Source: Acidimicrobiales bacterium
GTDB taxonomy: Bacteria > Actinomycetota > Acidimicrobiia > Acidimicrobiales > RAAP-2
Direction: 5' to 3'
Assembly (NCBI GenBank): GCA_017883135.1
Contig: JADGOE010000009.1
Span: forward strand, 1-64,000
Length of the DNA: 64,000 bases
This document shows, one piece after another, positions 51,239 through 62,636 of the stretch (positions are counted from its first letter, which is position 1; every line of letters begins with the position of its first letter). The notes under the pieces are model-generated. The model saw nothing but the letters and a program-made list of their open reading frames with translations. It was not told where the DNA came from and did no database searches. The position numbers were made by a program, and so were the translations under genes.

Positions 51239-51530
51239 TCAGGAGGCACACACCGGTTCGGTATGTGCCTAGTCGCTAATGGATACGTTGCCGCGTGCGA
51301 AGATCCGGGTTCCCATCAGGCCTCCAGTGTCGCCTGTCGACGGGTGGATCGTCAACCCCATGGCAGATCAGAGCCGGGGAGAACACGGAACACGCCTGGG
51401 ACCGACCCCTCCACACGTGGGTTCCCTCGCCCGAAGACCTGTGCACCCGGGGGCCGTCCAGCCACCGGCCGGGGCCGGCCGCTGGTGCTCCGCTACACGT
51501 CGCGGCCCATGCCCGGCACCCGGTCGTCGG

Positions 51531-52196
51531 TCACACGTCGCGGCCCAGACTCGATCCGCCGGGCAGGTCCTCGAGGATCTCGTTCCACGGGATGGCGCCC
51601 TCCCGGATGCATCGCGAGGTGAGGCCCCGGCACTCGACAACCGTGGAAGGAGCTCCGTCGCACACTCCACCGTCGAGGATGATCGCCAGCTGATCGGATT
51701 CGGCGAAGGCCCGCTCCACCTGGTCTGCCGTGGTAGCCGGACGCCCACCATGGACATTGGCGCTGGACACCGCCAGCGGCCCCAAGCGACCGCACAACTC
51801 CTGCACCAGGCGGTGCTCCGGCCACCGGATCCCCACCATCCGGCGTGCGGACGGGCGGCCGCCGAGGTCGACCTCGAACCCGCTCCGCCGGGGGACCACC
51901 AAGGTCAGCGGGCCGGGCCAGAAGCGCCGGGCCAGCCGCTCGGCTGCGGGCTCCAGCCGCCCGGCAAGTGCCTCCACCTGGGCCGTACCTGCACTCAAGA
52001 GCGGGAGGGCCACATCCGCCGGACGCTCCTTGAGGGCGAACAGTCGCTCCACCGCACCGGGTCGGTAGGGGTCGACGGCCAGCCCGTAGACCGTGTCGGT
52101 CGGGACGGCAACCACCGAGCCGCCGATCAGCGCCGTAACGACGAGCGCCAGCGCCTCATGGTCCTCGCCAGCCCGGTCCGTCGCGATGGTCAGCAC
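51531..52196 (-). CDS. Threonylcarbamoyl-AMP synthase (Sua5/YciO/YrdC)
   Basis: 'GGSVVAVPTDTVYGLAVDPYRPGAVERLFALKERP', 'LAVSSANVHGG'. Confidence 0.88.
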   Translation of the reverse strand: MLTIATDRAGEDHEALALVVTALIGGSVVAVPTDTVYGLAVDPYRPGAVERLFALKERPADVALPLLSAGTAQVEALAGRLEPAAERLARRFWPGPLTLVVPRRSGFEVDLGGRPSARRMVGIRWPEHRLVQELCGRLGPLAVSSANVHGGRPATTADQVERAFAESDQLAIILDGGVCDGAPSTVVECRGLTSRCIREGAIPWNEILEDLPGGSSLGRDV

Positions 52197-53173
52197 CGGG
52201 CAACGAGCATGCGGAGGCGCCCGGCCAGGTCGCGCTCGGTGGCCACATGGCCGAAGCCGGCGCGACGAGCCGCATCGATGGACGCGTACGCCTGCGCGGG
52301 AGCGATCTCGATCACGGCTGTGCCCGAACCATGCAGCCAACGCCGGGCCCCGGCGATGAGCTCCTCGATGTCGGCCATTCCCCCCACCCCTCCGATACCC
52401 CGGTCGGCCACCAGTGCTTGCCGTGGCTCCCAGTCACGGACGGTCGGCTCCAGGCCGGCGAACTCGACTGCCGCCACATAAGGCGGGTTCGAAACGAGCA
52501 CGTCCACCCGGCCTGCCAGACGAAGGGGCAGGGCATCGAACCAGCAGCCCTCCACCAACCGGACACGGCCCGCGGCAGCCGGATCCACCTGGGCCAGGCC
52601 TTCGAGGTTCTGGCGGGTCACCGCCAGGGCATCGGCCGAGGCGTCGGTGGCCCACACCTCGAGGTGCGGCGCTGCGGCACCGGCCTCCGCTGCCAACGAC
52701 AGCGCGATCGCCCCCGAACCGGTCCCCAGATCCACGCAGACTCCGCCCGCGCCACGATCCTCCGCACCGCGGCCGTCTCCGGAGGCTCCTGACCTGACGG
52801 CATCGCGAATGCGGCGGAACTCGGCCAGTGCCACCTCCACCACCTGTTCGGTCTCGGGACGGGGGATGAGCACCCTCGGGTCGACGTCGAGCTCGAGTGT
52901 CCGGAACGGCCAGCGGCCCAGTACGTACTGGAGTGGCTCGCCGGCGGCCCTCCGGTCGGCCAGCTCCTGCGCCCGTTCCCCTCGGCCCACGGGGGGCTGG
53001 CCGAGTGCAGACCGGTCGGCTTGTTCGGCCTCGACGTGCTCGACGATCCACACGGCCTCCCGCTCCGAGTCCAGCAACGCAGCGAGAGAGGAGACCAGAC
53101 GGGACCGCTCGCCGGCGGCACCGTCCCCTGGCGATGTCGTCACCGGGGCATCGGACGCGGGGTCGGGGGCCAC
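52190..53173 (-). CDS. prmC: Peptide chain release factor N(5)-glutamine methyltransferase
   Basis: 'VDLGTGSGAIALSLA', 'VLVSNPPYV'; adjacent to prfA. Confidence 0.92.
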   Translation of the reverse strand: MAPDPASDAPVTTSPGDGAAGERSRLVSSLAALLDSEREAVWIVEHVEAEQADRSALGQPPVGRGERAQELADRRAAGEPLQYVLGRWPFRTLELDVDPRVLIPRPETEQVVEVALAEFRRIRDAVRSGASGDGRGAEDRGAGGVCVDLGTGSGAIALSLAAEAGAAAPHLEVWATDASADALAVTRQNLEGLAQVDPAAAGRVRLVEGCWFDALPLRLAGRVDVLVSNPPYVAAVEFAGLEPTVRDWEPRQALVADRGIGGVGGMADIEELIAGARRWLHGSGTAVIEIAPAQAYASIDAARRAGFGHVATERDLAGRLRMLVARC

Positions 53174-53180
53174 CGCGCCT

Positions 53181-54245
53181 TCAGCCGTCGTCCAGCTGCC
53201 GATAGCGCTTGTCCGCCATGAGGGCGTTGGTCAGCTCGTCGAGATCACCCAACAGGATGCGGTCGAGCTTGTGCAGGGTCAGCTTGATGCGGTGGTCGGT
53301 CACCCGGTTGTCCTTGTAGTTGTAGGTCCGGATCTTCTCGGACCTCCCGCCTCCGCCCACCTGGCTTCGGCGCTGTTCGGACAGCTCGGCCGACTGGCGA
53401 TCCTGTTCCGCCTTGAGCAACCGCGATCGCAGGACGATCATCGCCTTGGCCCGGTTCTGGATCTGGCTCTTCTCGTCCTGCATGGCCACGACGATGCCGG
53501 TGGGCAGGTGAGTGATGCGAACGGCGGAGTCGGTAGTGTTGACCGACTGGCCACCCGGGCCGGTCGAGCGGTAGACGTCGATCTTCAGGTCATTGGGATC
53601 GATGGCAACATCGACCTCTTCGGCCTCGGGCAGGACCGCGACCGCGGCCGACGAGGTGTGGATGCGGCCCTGGGACTCGGTGACCGGTACCCGCTGGACG
53701 CGGTGCGGCCCACCTTCGTGCTCGAGTCGCTGCCAGGCATCCTCTCCCTTGACCATGAAGGTGATCTCGTTGAGGCCGTCGCGCTCGGACGGGCTGGAGG
53801 AGAGCACCTCGACCCTCCACCCCTTGGTGGACGCATACCTCGAGTACATCTCGAAGAGGTCCTTCGCGAAGATGTTCGCCTCTTCCCCGCCCTCGGCGCC
53901 ACGGATCTCCATGATCACGTTGCGGCCGGCGTTGGGATCGCGAGGGACCAGCAGCAAACGGAGCTCCTCCTCGAGCCGGGCGATCTCCTGCTCCGCCTGG
54001 ACGACCTCGAGTTGGGCCAGCTCCCGCTCGTCCCCCGCGGAGTCGCTGAACATCTCTCGCGCCGCTTCGAGGTCGGACTCGGCCCGTTGCAGGCGACGCC
54101 AACAGCCAACCACCTCATCGAGCTCGCGATGACGACGGGAGACCTCCCGGAGCCGCCCCGGGTCCGACGAGAGCGTCGGGTCATTGAGCTCGGTGACGAC
54201 CGCCTCGTACTCTCGCTCGAGATCGGTCAGGCGGTCGTGGAACAC
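53181..54245 (-). CDS. prfA: Peptide chain release factor 1
   Basis: 'RSTGPGGQSVNTTDSAVRITHLPTGIVVAMQDEKSQIQNRAKAM'. Confidence 0.95.
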   Translation of the reverse strand: MFHDRLTDLEREYEAVVTELNDPTLSSDPGRLREVSRRHRELDEVVGCWRRLQRAESDLEAAREMFSDSAGDERELAQLEVVQAEQEIARLEEELRLLLVPRDPNAGRNVIMEIRGAEGGEEANIFAKDLFEMYSRYASTKGWRVEVLSSSPSERDGLNEITFMVKGEDAWQRLEHEGGPHRVQRVPVTESQGRIHTSSAAVAVLPEAEEVDVAIDPNDLKIDVYRSTGPGGQSVNTTDSAVRITHLPTGIVVAMQDEKSQIQNRAKAMIVLRSRLLKAEQDRQSAELSEQRRSQVGGGGRSEKIRTYNYKDNRVTDHRIKLTLHKLDRILLGDLDELTNALMADKRYRQLDDG

Positions 54246-54333
54246 GGGCCAAGGGTAGCGTCAACCAGGTGGTGCACCTCTGGCATCGGAGAGCTGACGC
54301 ACCCGCTCACCCCGATCGGCGAGCGCGATCCGA

Positions 54334-54570
54334 TCAGGATGCAGCCGGCGGGGTGCGCTTCTTGCGCGAGCCCGTCTTGGCGTACCGGCGCTGGAAGCGC
54401 TCCACGCGACCACCGGAGTCGACCAGCTTCTGCTTGCCCGTGAAGAACGGGTGGCACTCGTTGCAGAGCTCGAGGTGGATTTCCGACTTGGTCGACCGGG
54501 TGGTGAAGGTGTTGCCACACGAGCAGCGCACCGAGGCCTCGACGTAGTTGGGGTGAATGTCAGTCTTCAT
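54334..54570 (-). CDS. rpmE: 50S ribosomal protein L31
   Basis: '[59 protein letters not shown]'. Confidence 0.96.
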   Translation of the reverse strand: MKTDIHPNYVEASVRCSCGNTFTTRSTKSEIHLELCNECHPFFTGKQKLVDSGGRVERFQRRYAKTGSRKKRTPPAAS

Positions 54571-54712
54571 TGGAATCTCCCGTGCTGGCAGCGTCTCGGC
54601 GTCGACCGACGACCGGATCGCAGCGGACAGAGTGTATCGGAACAGACTGGCCGCACGTTCGTCGGCGCAGCAAGTGCGCCCGGCACGACAGCCGGCTGCC
54701 GTCGGATGAGGG

Positions 54713-56707
54713 TCAGCTAGCGGGCCCCTTGGCGATCTCGGCCAGGAACTCGTCGTTGCTCTTGGTGCTGCGGATCTTGTCCATCAGCAACTCCAGGCCT
54801 GCGGCGGCGCTGCCCTCGTTGGCCAGGGCATTGAGAACACGGCGAAGCTTCCACACCTGCTGGAGCTGGGACCGGTCGAACAGCAACTCCTCGTGGCGGG
54901 TGGAGCTCGCGTTGACGTCGATCGACGGATACAGCCTCCGTTCGGCCAAACGGCGGTCGAGGCGGAGCTCCATGTTGCCGGTGCCCTTGAACTCCTCGAA
55001 GATAACTTCGTCCATCTTCGATCCGGTCTCCACCAGGGCCGTGGCCAGAATCGTGAGCGACCCGCCCTCTTCGATGTTGCGAGCAGCACCGAAGAAGCGC
55101 TTCGGGGGATACAGGGCACCGGAGTCCACGCCACCGGACATGATCCTGCCGGTGGCCGGCTGGGCCAGGTTGTAGGCACGGGCCAACCGGGTGATCCCGT
55201 CAAGGATGATCACCACGTCACGGCCGGACTCGACCAGCCGCTTTGCCCGCTCGATGGCCAGTTCGGCCACGGCGGTGTGCTCCTCGGAGGGACGGTCGAA
55301 TGTGGAGGCGACCACCTCACCCTTGACCGAGCGGCGCATGTCAGTGACCTCTTCGGGCCGCTCGTCGACGAGTAGCACCATCAGGTGCACATCAGGGTTG
55401 TTGGCCTCGATCGAGTGGGCGATGTGCTTCATCACGGTCGTCTTGCCGGCCTTGGGAGGCGAAACGATGAGACCGCGCTGGCCCTTGCCGATGGGAGAGA
55501 GCAGGTCGACGATGCGCGCCGTCAAGTTCTCCTTGTCACCGGTCATCTCCAGATGCAACTTCTCGTCGGGAAAGAGCGGGGTCAGGTCCTCGAAACGTGG
55601 ACGCTCGCGGGCGACATCGGGATCAAGAGAAGAGACGGTGTCGATCTGTAACAGTGCCGGGAACTTTTCGGTACTACCAGCCGGCCGGCAGAACCCCTCG
55701 ATGCTGTCTCCCTTGCGAAGGGCGAAACGACGGGCTTGGCTGATCGAGACGTACACGTCCTTGGCGGAGGGGAGATAGCCCTCGCACCGCAAGAACCCGT
55801 AACCCTCGTCGCGGAGATCGAGCAGACCGCTGACCGGGATGAGCTCACCTTGGTACTGCTGCTCCTGGGTGCCGGCTCCCTGCAGATCCCCCTCGCCACC
55901 ACCAGGTCGCTCACGACCGCGGCGCCGGCGGTTGCTGCGCCGATTGCCCGCGTCGTCGATGCCACCGGCCTGGTTGCCCTGGTTGTTCTGACTGTTGCGG
56001 TTGCCCTGGTTATTGCGGTTGCCCTGGTTATTGCGGTTGCCCTGGTTGTTCTGACTGTTGCGGTTGCCCTGGTTGTTGCGGTTGGCACCCTGGCTGGTCC
56101 CCTGCCCGTTGCCTTGGCCGTTGCCGCCGAACCGGCCGTTCTGGCCACCTCCGTCGCCCGCTGATGGACCGCCGCCACCCTGTTTGCCGCCGGGTTGGCC
56201 GCCGCCCGCGCCCTGTTGACCCCTTTCGGCCACGTCGGAGGAAGCCTGCACATCACCGGGCTCATCGCCCGGTTCCGATCCATCAGCCGACTGCTCGATA
56301 TCGTCGGCGGGCCCGAAGGAGCGCACCGCCGGCTTACGCCGGGACGAACCCCGACCTTGGGAACCCTCGCCCGAGGCGCCGTCCACCTCTGGTCCGTTGC
56401 CCGATCCATTGGTCTCGCCGTCCGCGGCCTGCGCCTCAGCGGAACGTCCAGCCCCCAGACCGCGGCGCCCCCTGCCTCCCGACCCGCCCGGCCCGTCACC
56501 GTTGGTCGCCGAACCACTGCCACCGTTGGTCGACCCGGCGGTGCCGTCACCGACCGACACTCCGGTGGCTTTCAGAATGCCGTCGATGATGTCGGCCTTT
56601 TTCGTCCTGGTATTGGTCTTCACAGACAGGGCCTGTGCGATCGCATGGAGCTCATCTCGCTCCTTGCTTTCCAATACCGAGCGCTCGAGCTGCTGTTCGG
56701 CAGTCAT
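54713..56707 (-). CDS. rho: Transcription termination factor Rho with low-complexity insertion
   Basis: '[25 protein letters not shown]', '[32 protein letters not shown]'-type motifs. Confidence 0.95.
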   Translation of the reverse strand: MTAEQQLERSVLESKERDELHAIAQALSVKTNTRTKKADIIDGILKATGVSVGDGTAGSTNGGSGSATNGDGPGGSGGRGRRGLGAGRSAEAQAADGETNGSGNGPEVDGASGEGSQGRGSSRRKPAVRSFGPADDIEQSADGSEPGDEPGDVQASSDVAERGQQGAGGGQPGGKQGGGGPSAGDGGGQNGRFGGNGQGNGQGTSQGANRNNQGNRNSQNNQGNRNNQGNRNNQGNRNSQNNQGNQAGGIDDAGNRRSNRRRRGRERPGGGEGDLQGAGTQEQQYQGELIPVSGLLDLRDEGYGFLRCEGYLPSAKDVYVSISQARRFALRKGDSIEGFCRPAGSTEKFPALLQIDTVSSLDPDVARERPRFEDLTPLFPDEKLHLEMTGDKENLTARIVDLLSPIGKGQRGLIVSPPKAGKTTVMKHIAHSIEANNPDVHLMVLLVDERPEEVTDMRRSVKGEVVASTFDRPSEEHTAVAELAIERAKRLVESGRDVVIILDGITRLARAYNLAQPATGRIMSGGVDSGALYPPKRFFGAARNIEEGGSLTILATALVETGSKMDEVIFEEFKGTGNMELRLDRRLAERRLYPSIDVNASSTRHEELLFDRSQLQQVWKLRRVLNALANEGSAAAGLELLMDKIRSTKSNDEFLAEIAKGPAS

Positions 56708-57014
56708 CAGCTTCCTCGTTTCAAAGTGTCCTCGTTGGCAAGTGGATCGACTCCGACTGCCGGGAATCAGGGGCGGGGAGTTGCGAGCCGCGAGATCGAA
56801 TCTCGCCAGCGACCCCCCCCCGACGCCGGGCACGGGCTGATCGCATCGAATGAGGCGAATCAGAAGGTCCCGCCCACAAGCCCGAACGGGCAAATTGTGG
56901 AAGCGAAGGTGTACCCATACTACAGGCGGCGGGCGGTTCCGGCAACCGCGGATCCCGGCCCTCCTTCGGACAGCCGGCGTCGGGCGGGCGGTACCCCTTA
57001 CCTGCCCCAGCGCC

Positions 57015-58085
57015 TCAGAGCGACAGCTGCTCGAGCACCGCTCCCAGATCGGCGTCCACCACGGTGGGCACCGAGATCTGGCTGATCGCGATATCCGGGT
57101 CCTTCAGCCCGTGGCCGGTCAGTACGCACACCACGGTGGCCCCCGATCCGAGGCCGTCGGGTAACCCGCTCTTGAGGAGGCCTGCCACCGAGGCGGCCGA
57201 GGCGGGTTCGCAGAACACCGACTCCTCGGTGGCCAGGAAGCGATAGGCATCGAGGATCTCGTCGTCGGTCACCGCACCGATACCACCACCGGACTCGGAG
57301 GCTGCCGACGTGGCCCCGTACCAGCTGGCCGGGTTGCCGATCCGGATGGCCGTAGCCACGGTGTCGGGGTGCTCGATCGGGTGCCCCTCCACGATGGGTG
57401 CCGCACCTGCGGCCTGAAAGCCGAGCATCCGCGGCAGCCGGGTCGAACGGCCCGCCTCTTTGAACTCGAGGTAGCCCTTCCAGTAGGCGGTGATGTTGCC
57501 GGCGTTACCCACCGGGATGCAGTGGACGTCGGGCGCGTCGCCGAGTTGGTCGATGATCTCGAAGGCCCCTGACTTCTGTCCCTCGATGCGGTACGGGTTG
57601 ACCGAGTTGACCACGGTGACCGGGGCGCGCTCGCCCAATTCGCGGACGATGGCCAGCGATTGGTCGAAATTGCCGCGTACCTGCAGGACCCGTGCCCCGT
57701 GGATGAGCGCCTGGGCCAGCTTGCCCAGGGCGATGTGGCCCTCGGGGATCAGGACCGCGCAGGTCAGTCCGGCTCGGGCCGCAAAGGCGGCGGCCGACGC
57801 CGAGGTGTTCCCCGTGGATGCGCACACCACCGCCTTGGCACCTTCCTCGGCCGCCTTGGAGATCGCCACCGTCATGCCACGGTCCTTGAACGAGCCGGTG
57901 GGATTGGCGCCCTCGACCTTCAGCAGGACCCTCGCCCCGACCCGGGCCGAGAGCCGGGGTGCCGGAAGCAGCGGGGTGCCGCCCTCGAGCAGGGTGACCA
58001 CAGGTGTGGCATCCGAAACCGGAAGGAACTCGCGGTACTCCTCGATGACCCCACGCCAGCCCACCGCGCTGCCGGCGTCCGTCAT
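57015..58085 (-). CDS. thrC: Threonine synthase
   Basis: '[21 protein letters not shown]', '[21 protein letters not shown]'. Confidence 0.93.
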   Translation of the reverse strand: MTDAGSAVGWRGVIEEYREFLPVSDATPVVTLLEGGTPLLPAPRLSARVGARVLLKVEGANPTGSFKDRGMTVAISKAAEEGAKAVVCASTGNTSASAAAFAARAGLTCAVLIPEGHIALGKLAQALIHGARVLQVRGNFDQSLAIVRELGERAPVTVVNSVNPYRIEGQKSGAFEIIDQLGDAPDVHCIPVGNAGNITAYWKGYLEFKEAGRSTRLPRMLGFQAAGAAPIVEGHPIEHPDTVATAIRIGNPASWYGATSAASESGGGIGAVTDDEILDAYRFLATEESVFCEPASAASVAGLLKSGLPDGLGSGATVVCVLTGHGLKDPDIAISQISVPTVVDADLGAVLEQLSL

Positions 58086-59362
58086 CCCGAGTCACCGACG
58101 ACGCGCATGACCCCGCCGATCCTCTCGACGGTGTCGAGTGTGGCCAGGGTCCGGAGCGTGGCCCGTACGTCACCCTCGCGCGCCGTGTGGGTCAGGAAGA
58201 GCAGCCGGGCCTCGCCGGCATAGCCTTCCTGCTCCATGGACCGGATCGAGACGTCGTTGTCCCCGAACACCTTGGTCACCGCTGCCAGGACCCCGGGGCG
58301 GTCGGTGACCTCGAGACCGATGTAGTACTGGGTCTGCAGCTCGAATTCGGGAAGTAGGCGGGCGGGCAGGCGACCCGGCGACGGAGCGGTGGTCCCCGCC
58401 AACAGGTTGCGGGTGGCGTCGATCAGGTCGCCGACCACCGCACTGGCGGTGGGAAGTCCCCCTGCTCCCTGCCCGTAGAGCATCAGCTCCCCTGCGGCCT
58501 CGCCTTCGATAAAGACCGCATTGAAGGCGTCGCGCACACCCGCCAGCGGATGGGACTTGGGGACCATGGCCGGGTGGACCCGCACCGACAAGGCATCGTC
58601 CCCGGTGCGCTCCACGATGGCCAGGAGCTTGACGACGTAGCCGAACCGGTCGGCGAAGTCGATGTCGACAGCACGGACGGCGGTGATCCCCTCTCGCATC
58701 ACCTCGGCCCCGGCCACGTCGTACCCGAAGGCCACCCCGGCCAGGATGGCGGCCTTTGCCGCGGCATCGAATCCCTCCACGTCTGCGGTCGGATCCCGTT
58801 CGGCCAATCCGAGCGCCTGTGCCTCGGCCAACACGTCGGCGTAGTCGGCACCCTGCTCGCTCATCTTGGTGAGGATGAAGTTGGTGGTGCCGTTCACGAT
58901 CCCCATCACCCGGTGGATCCGATCTCCGGTGAGCGACTCCCGCAGGGCACGGACCAGCGGGATGGCCCCGGCCACTGCAGCCTCGTAGAGCAGATCCACG
59001 CCTCGCTCGTTGGCAAGACTCCGCAGCCGGACACCCTCTGGGGAGGCCAGCAGTGCCTTGTTGGCGGTCACCACTGGCTTGCCGGCCTCAAGGGCCATCC
59101 GGATGAGCTGCTCGGTCGGCACCACCCCGCCGATCAACTCGACCACCACGCCGACCGACGGGTCGGCAACCAGGCCCTCTGCGTCGGTGGTCAGCAGCCC
59201 GACGGGCACGTGAGAAGGCCGGTCCACGGACAGATCGTTGACTGCGATGCCGGCGATCTCGAAACGGGCACCGGACTGGACGGCAAGTGCGTCCGCCCGG
59301 TCCTGGAGGATCCCGACCAGAGCGGAACCGACCGTCCCACATCCGAGGACGGCGACGCGCAT
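58082..59362 (-). CDS. hom: Homoserine dehydrogenase
   Basis: '[18 protein letters not shown]', '[14 protein letters not shown]'; C-terminal ACT domain. Confidence 0.93.
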   Translation of the reverse strand: MRVAVLGCGTVGSALVGILQDRADALAVQSGARFEIAGIAVNDLSVDRPSHVPVGLLTTDAEGLVADPSVGVVVELIGGVVPTEQLIRMALEAGKPVVTANKALLASPEGVRLRSLANERGVDLLYEAAVAGAIPLVRALRESLTGDRIHRVMGIVNGTTNFILTKMSEQGADYADVLAEAQALGLAERDPTADVEGFDAAAKAAILAGVAFGYDVAGAEVMREGITAVRAVDIDFADRFGYVVKLLAIVERTGDDALSVRVHPAMVPKSHPLAGVRDAFNAVFIEGEAAGELMLYGQGAGGLPTASAVVGDLIDATRNLLAGTTAPSPGRLPARLLPEFELQTQYYIGLEVTDRPGVLAAVTKVFGDNDVSIRSMEQEGYAGEARLLFLTHTAREGDVRATLRTLATLDTVERIGGVMRVVGDSG

Positions 59363-59431
59363 GACACGTTCCGATGAGGGCGCCGAGGTCACTCGGTCAC
59401 GCTACCGCCTGATGGGGCCCGGGCATCACTG

Positions 59432-60793
59432 TCAGACGTCGAGTCGCACCAGATCGTCGAGCGTCTCCCGGCGGACGACCGTCCGCGCCTCGCCATCTGC
59501 AACGAAGACGACCGCCGGACGCGGCACCTTGTTGTAGTTGGATGCCATCGAGTGCCCGTAGGCGCCGGTCACCGGGGTGGCCAGGACGTCACCCACCACC
59601 AGGTCGTCGGGAACGTAGCCTTCCGCCACCACCACGTCGCCGGACTCACAGTGCTTGCCGACCAGGCGGATCGGCATGGGACGGGCTGAAGCGGCCTCCC
59701 GGGGGAGGAACGCCTCGTACCCACTGCCGTAGAGCACGGGACGCGGGTTGTCGCTCATCCCGCCGTCCACCGACACGTAGATCCGATGGCCAGCCACGTC
59801 CTTGATGGTCCCGACCCGGTAGAGCGTGATGCCGGCGGTCGCCACGATCGCCCGACCGGGCTCGGCCGTCACCCGCACCGAGTCGTGGATGCCCGCCTGA
59901 CTGCAGGCCCGCCGCACCGAGGATGCCCACTGAACCATCGGTGGGGCTTCCTCACCGTTGACGTATGCCACTCCCAGCCCGCCGCCCACCACAAGTTCGG
60001 GCAGGCCGAGCGGTGCGAAGAAATCGGCCAACACCTCGACGGCCCGGGCGAAGGGCGCCAGGGCGAAGACCTGGCTCCCGAGATGTGCGTGGATGCCCAC
60101 GAACTCGACGACGCCCCTGGCATCGAGCTCGGAGAGGCGCTCCACTGCCTGCGCCGCCGAGCCGGAGGTCAACCCGAAGCCGAATTTCGAATCGTCCTGG
60201 CCGGTCCGGACGAACTCATGGGTGTGCACCTCGACGCCGGGGGTGATGCGGGCCAGCACCTTGGGTCGGACCGGCGAGGCGGCCAGCAGCCGCTGGAGGC
60301 GATCGATCTCGTCGAACGAGTCGATGACGATCCGACCGACACCCACCCCGAGGGCCGCAGTGAGCTCCTCTTCGGACTTGTTGCTTCCGTGGAGGACCAG
60401 CCTTTCGGCCGGTACGCCGGCCGAAAGGGCCACGTGCAGCTCGCCCCCCGTCGACACGTCGAGGCACATGCCTTCCTCATAGGCCAGCCTGGCCATGGCC
60501 ACACAGAGGAAGGCCTTGGTGGCATAGGCGACGCCGTCGCCCCACGCCTCGACTGCCTCGCGGCACCTGGCCCGGAGGTGCGACTCGTCGTAGACAAACA
60601 GTGGCGTGCCGAACTCGTCGGCCAAGCCCACCAGGTCGACACCACCCACCCGCAAGCGACCGGCGGAATCGATCTCCGCCGTTGCCGGGAGCAGGGCGCG
60701 GCCGACCGGTCCGGACGCACCCGCGCCGGACGCACCCGCGCCGGACGCACCCGCGCCGGACGGATCCGCGGTCGGCGCGGAAGGCGAGTTCAC
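59432..60793 (-). CDS. lysA: Diaminopimelate decarboxylase
   Basis: 'VAYATKAFLCVAMARLAYEEGMCLDVSTGGEL', 'VGIHAHLGSQV', 'GKHCESGDVV'. Confidence 0.93.
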   Translation of the reverse strand: MNSPSAPTADPSGAGASGAGASGAGASGPVGRALLPATAEIDSAGRLRVGGVDLVGLADEFGTPLFVYDESHLRARCREAVEAWGDGVAYATKAFLCVAMARLAYEEGMCLDVSTGGELHVALSAGVPAERLVLHGSNKSEEELTAALGVGVGRIVIDSFDEIDRLQRLLAASPVRPKVLARITPGVEVHTHEFVRTGQDDSKFGFGLTSGSAAQAVERLSELDARGVVEFVGIHAHLGSQVFALAPFARAVEVLADFFAPLGLPELVVGGGLGVAYVNGEEAPPMVQWASSVRRACSQAGIHDSVRVTAEPGRAIVATAGITLYRVGTIKDVAGHRIYVSVDGGMSDNPRPVLYGSGYEAFLPREAASARPMPIRLVGKHCESGDVVVAEGYVPDDLVVGDVLATPVTGAYGHSMASNYNKVPRPAVVFVADGEARTVVRRETLDDLVRLDV

Positions 60794-62430
60794 ATCGCCT
60801 CCGGCGCCGACACCCCGAGCAGGCCAAGGCCGATGGCCAGGCCGATCCGAGTCCCTTCGACCAACCACAGGCGCGCCTGGGCCAACCCCGGGTCCACGTC
60901 CTCGGCCAGAATCGGGCAGTCGTGGTAGAAGCCGTGGAAGCAGCCGGCCAGACGACGGACCCAGGCGGTCACCTTGGTCGGGGCCCGGTCGACGGCAGCA
61001 TCGGCCACCACCTCGGGGAGCTCCTCGAGGCACCGGATCAGATCGAGCTCGCGCTCATGGGTCAGCAGCGACAGGTCCACGCCGGCAAGCGGGGCCCGCA
61101 CCACACCGCGCTCGGCGGCCTTGCGGCCGACCCCACCGATTCGGGCACTGGCCATCTGCACGTAGAAGACCGGGTTCTCCGCCGACTGCTCCCTGACCGC
61201 AGCCAGGTCGAACGTGGTGGCCTGGTCGAGCGAGCTCATCAAGCTGAGTATCCGGGTGGCGTCGGGCCCGATGTCGGCCACCAGCGAGTCGAGCGAGATG
61301 GCGTTGCCGGCCCGCTTGCCCATCTTGACCACCTCGTCACCGTCGACCAGCGAGACCATCTGGCCCAGCTTCACCTCGAGGCGGCCCGGTTCCACCCCGA
61401 GGGCCCTGACCCCCGCCACCAGACTTGCCACCTGCCCGTGGTGGTCGGCGCCGAATACGTCGATCACCCGGTCGAAGCCCCGCACCAGGAACTTGTCGCG
61501 GTGATAGGCCAGGTCACCCGCAAGGTAGGTGGCATCACCGTTGGACTTCCGCAGCACTCGGTCGCGGCTGTCGCCCAACTCGGAGGCCCGGAACCAGGTG
61601 GCGCCGTCCTGCTCGAAGACCAGCCCTTTCTCGGCCAGGAGATCGATGGTCTCGTCCACGGCACCGCTCTCCTCGACCGAGGCCTGGCTATACCACTCGT
61701 CGAACACGATGCCCACCGAAGCAAGAGTGGCCCTGATGTGGTCGAGGATGCGGTCGGCGGCCCAGCGGCCGGCGACGGTCACGTCGTCGGGCCCGTCGTA
61801 GACCGCGGCCAGCTCGGTCACGTACTCACCCTGGTATCCGCCCTCGGGCACCTCCTCGCCGTGGTGGCGAGCAAGCACGCTCGCGCCCAAGGTCCTGATC
61901 TGACCACCGGTGTCGTTGACGTAGTACTCGCGGCTGACCCGGTGGCCGGCACGGGCCAACACCCGGGCCAGGGAGTCGCCGTAGCTGCCCCACCATCCGT
62001 TGCCCACGTGGATCGGGCCGGTGGGGTTGGCCGAGATGAACTCGACCTGGACCCGTTCGCCATGGCCGACGTCGGGACGGGCGTAGTCGACCTCTCCCTC
62101 GGCCAGCAGATCGGCCAGGGAATCGTGCAGCCATCCGTCGTCGAGCCGGAAGTTGATGAACCCCGGCCCGGCGATCTCCACCGAGGTGACGTGGGCCGGG
62201 GGTGCGGCGGCCAGCGCCTCCACCAGCGAGGCGGCCAGGGCTCTGGGATTGGTACCGGCATCCTTGGCCATGACCATGGCGACATTGGTCGACCAGTCCC
62301 CGTGCTCACGGCGGGCCGGGCGCTCCAGATGAACGGCTTCAGGGTCGACCGAGAGGTCGACGCCGTCACGTACAGCGATGGCTGCGACAACGTCGCTGAC
62401 GGCATGGGCAAGTCGGTCTCGGACGGACAT
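60790..62430 (-). CDS. argS: Arginyl-tRNA synthetase
   Basis: 'VEFISANPTGPIHVGNGWWGSYGDSLARVLARAGHRVSREYYVNDTGGQI'. Confidence 0.95.
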   Translation of the reverse strand: MSVRDRLAHAVSDVVAAIAVRDGVDLSVDPEAVHLERPARREHGDWSTNVAMVMAKDAGTNPRALAASLVEALAAAPPAHVTSVEIAGPGFINFRLDDGWLHDSLADLLAEGEVDYARPDVGHGERVQVEFISANPTGPIHVGNGWWGSYGDSLARVLARAGHRVSREYYVNDTGGQIRTLGASVLARHHGEEVPEGGYQGEYVTELAAVYDGPDDVTVAGRWAADRILDHIRATLASVGIVFDEWYSQASVEESGAVDETIDLLAEKGLVFEQDGATWFRASELGDSRDRVLRKSNGDATYLAGDLAYHRDKFLVRGFDRVIDVFGADHHGQVASLVAGVRALGVEPGRLEVKLGQMVSLVDGDEVVKMGKRAGNAISLDSLVADIGPDATRILSLMSSLDQATTFDLAAVREQSAENPVFYVQMASARIGGVGRKAAERGVVRAPLAGVDLSLLTHERELDLIRCLEELPEVVADAAVDRAPTKVTAWVRRLAGCFHGFYHDCPILAEDVDPGLAQARLWLVEGTRIGLAIGLGLLGVSAPEAM

Positions 62431-62564
62431 ACTGCTGCGAGAATACGTGGTCAGCGGGCACCCACGGTTTGGGCCGGAAGTCCGGGCCCGGAGGATCGCA
62501 CTACAGTTGGACCCTCGGTGGAGCGGGCTGTCGGTTGGAGCGACCGGTGCCCAGCCCGCCCATT

Positions 62565-62636
62565 GCCCTCGTAGCTCAGCGGATAGAGCACCGGCCTCCG
62601 GAGCCGGTGGCGCAGGTTCGAGTCCTGCCGGGGGCG
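62565..62636 (+). tRNA. tRNA-Arg (anticodon CCG)
   Basis: Cloverleaf folds: acceptor GCCCTCG/CGGGGGC, anticodon loop CTCCGGA, T arm GCAGGTTCGAGTCCTGC; no encoded CCA. Confidence 0.93.
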
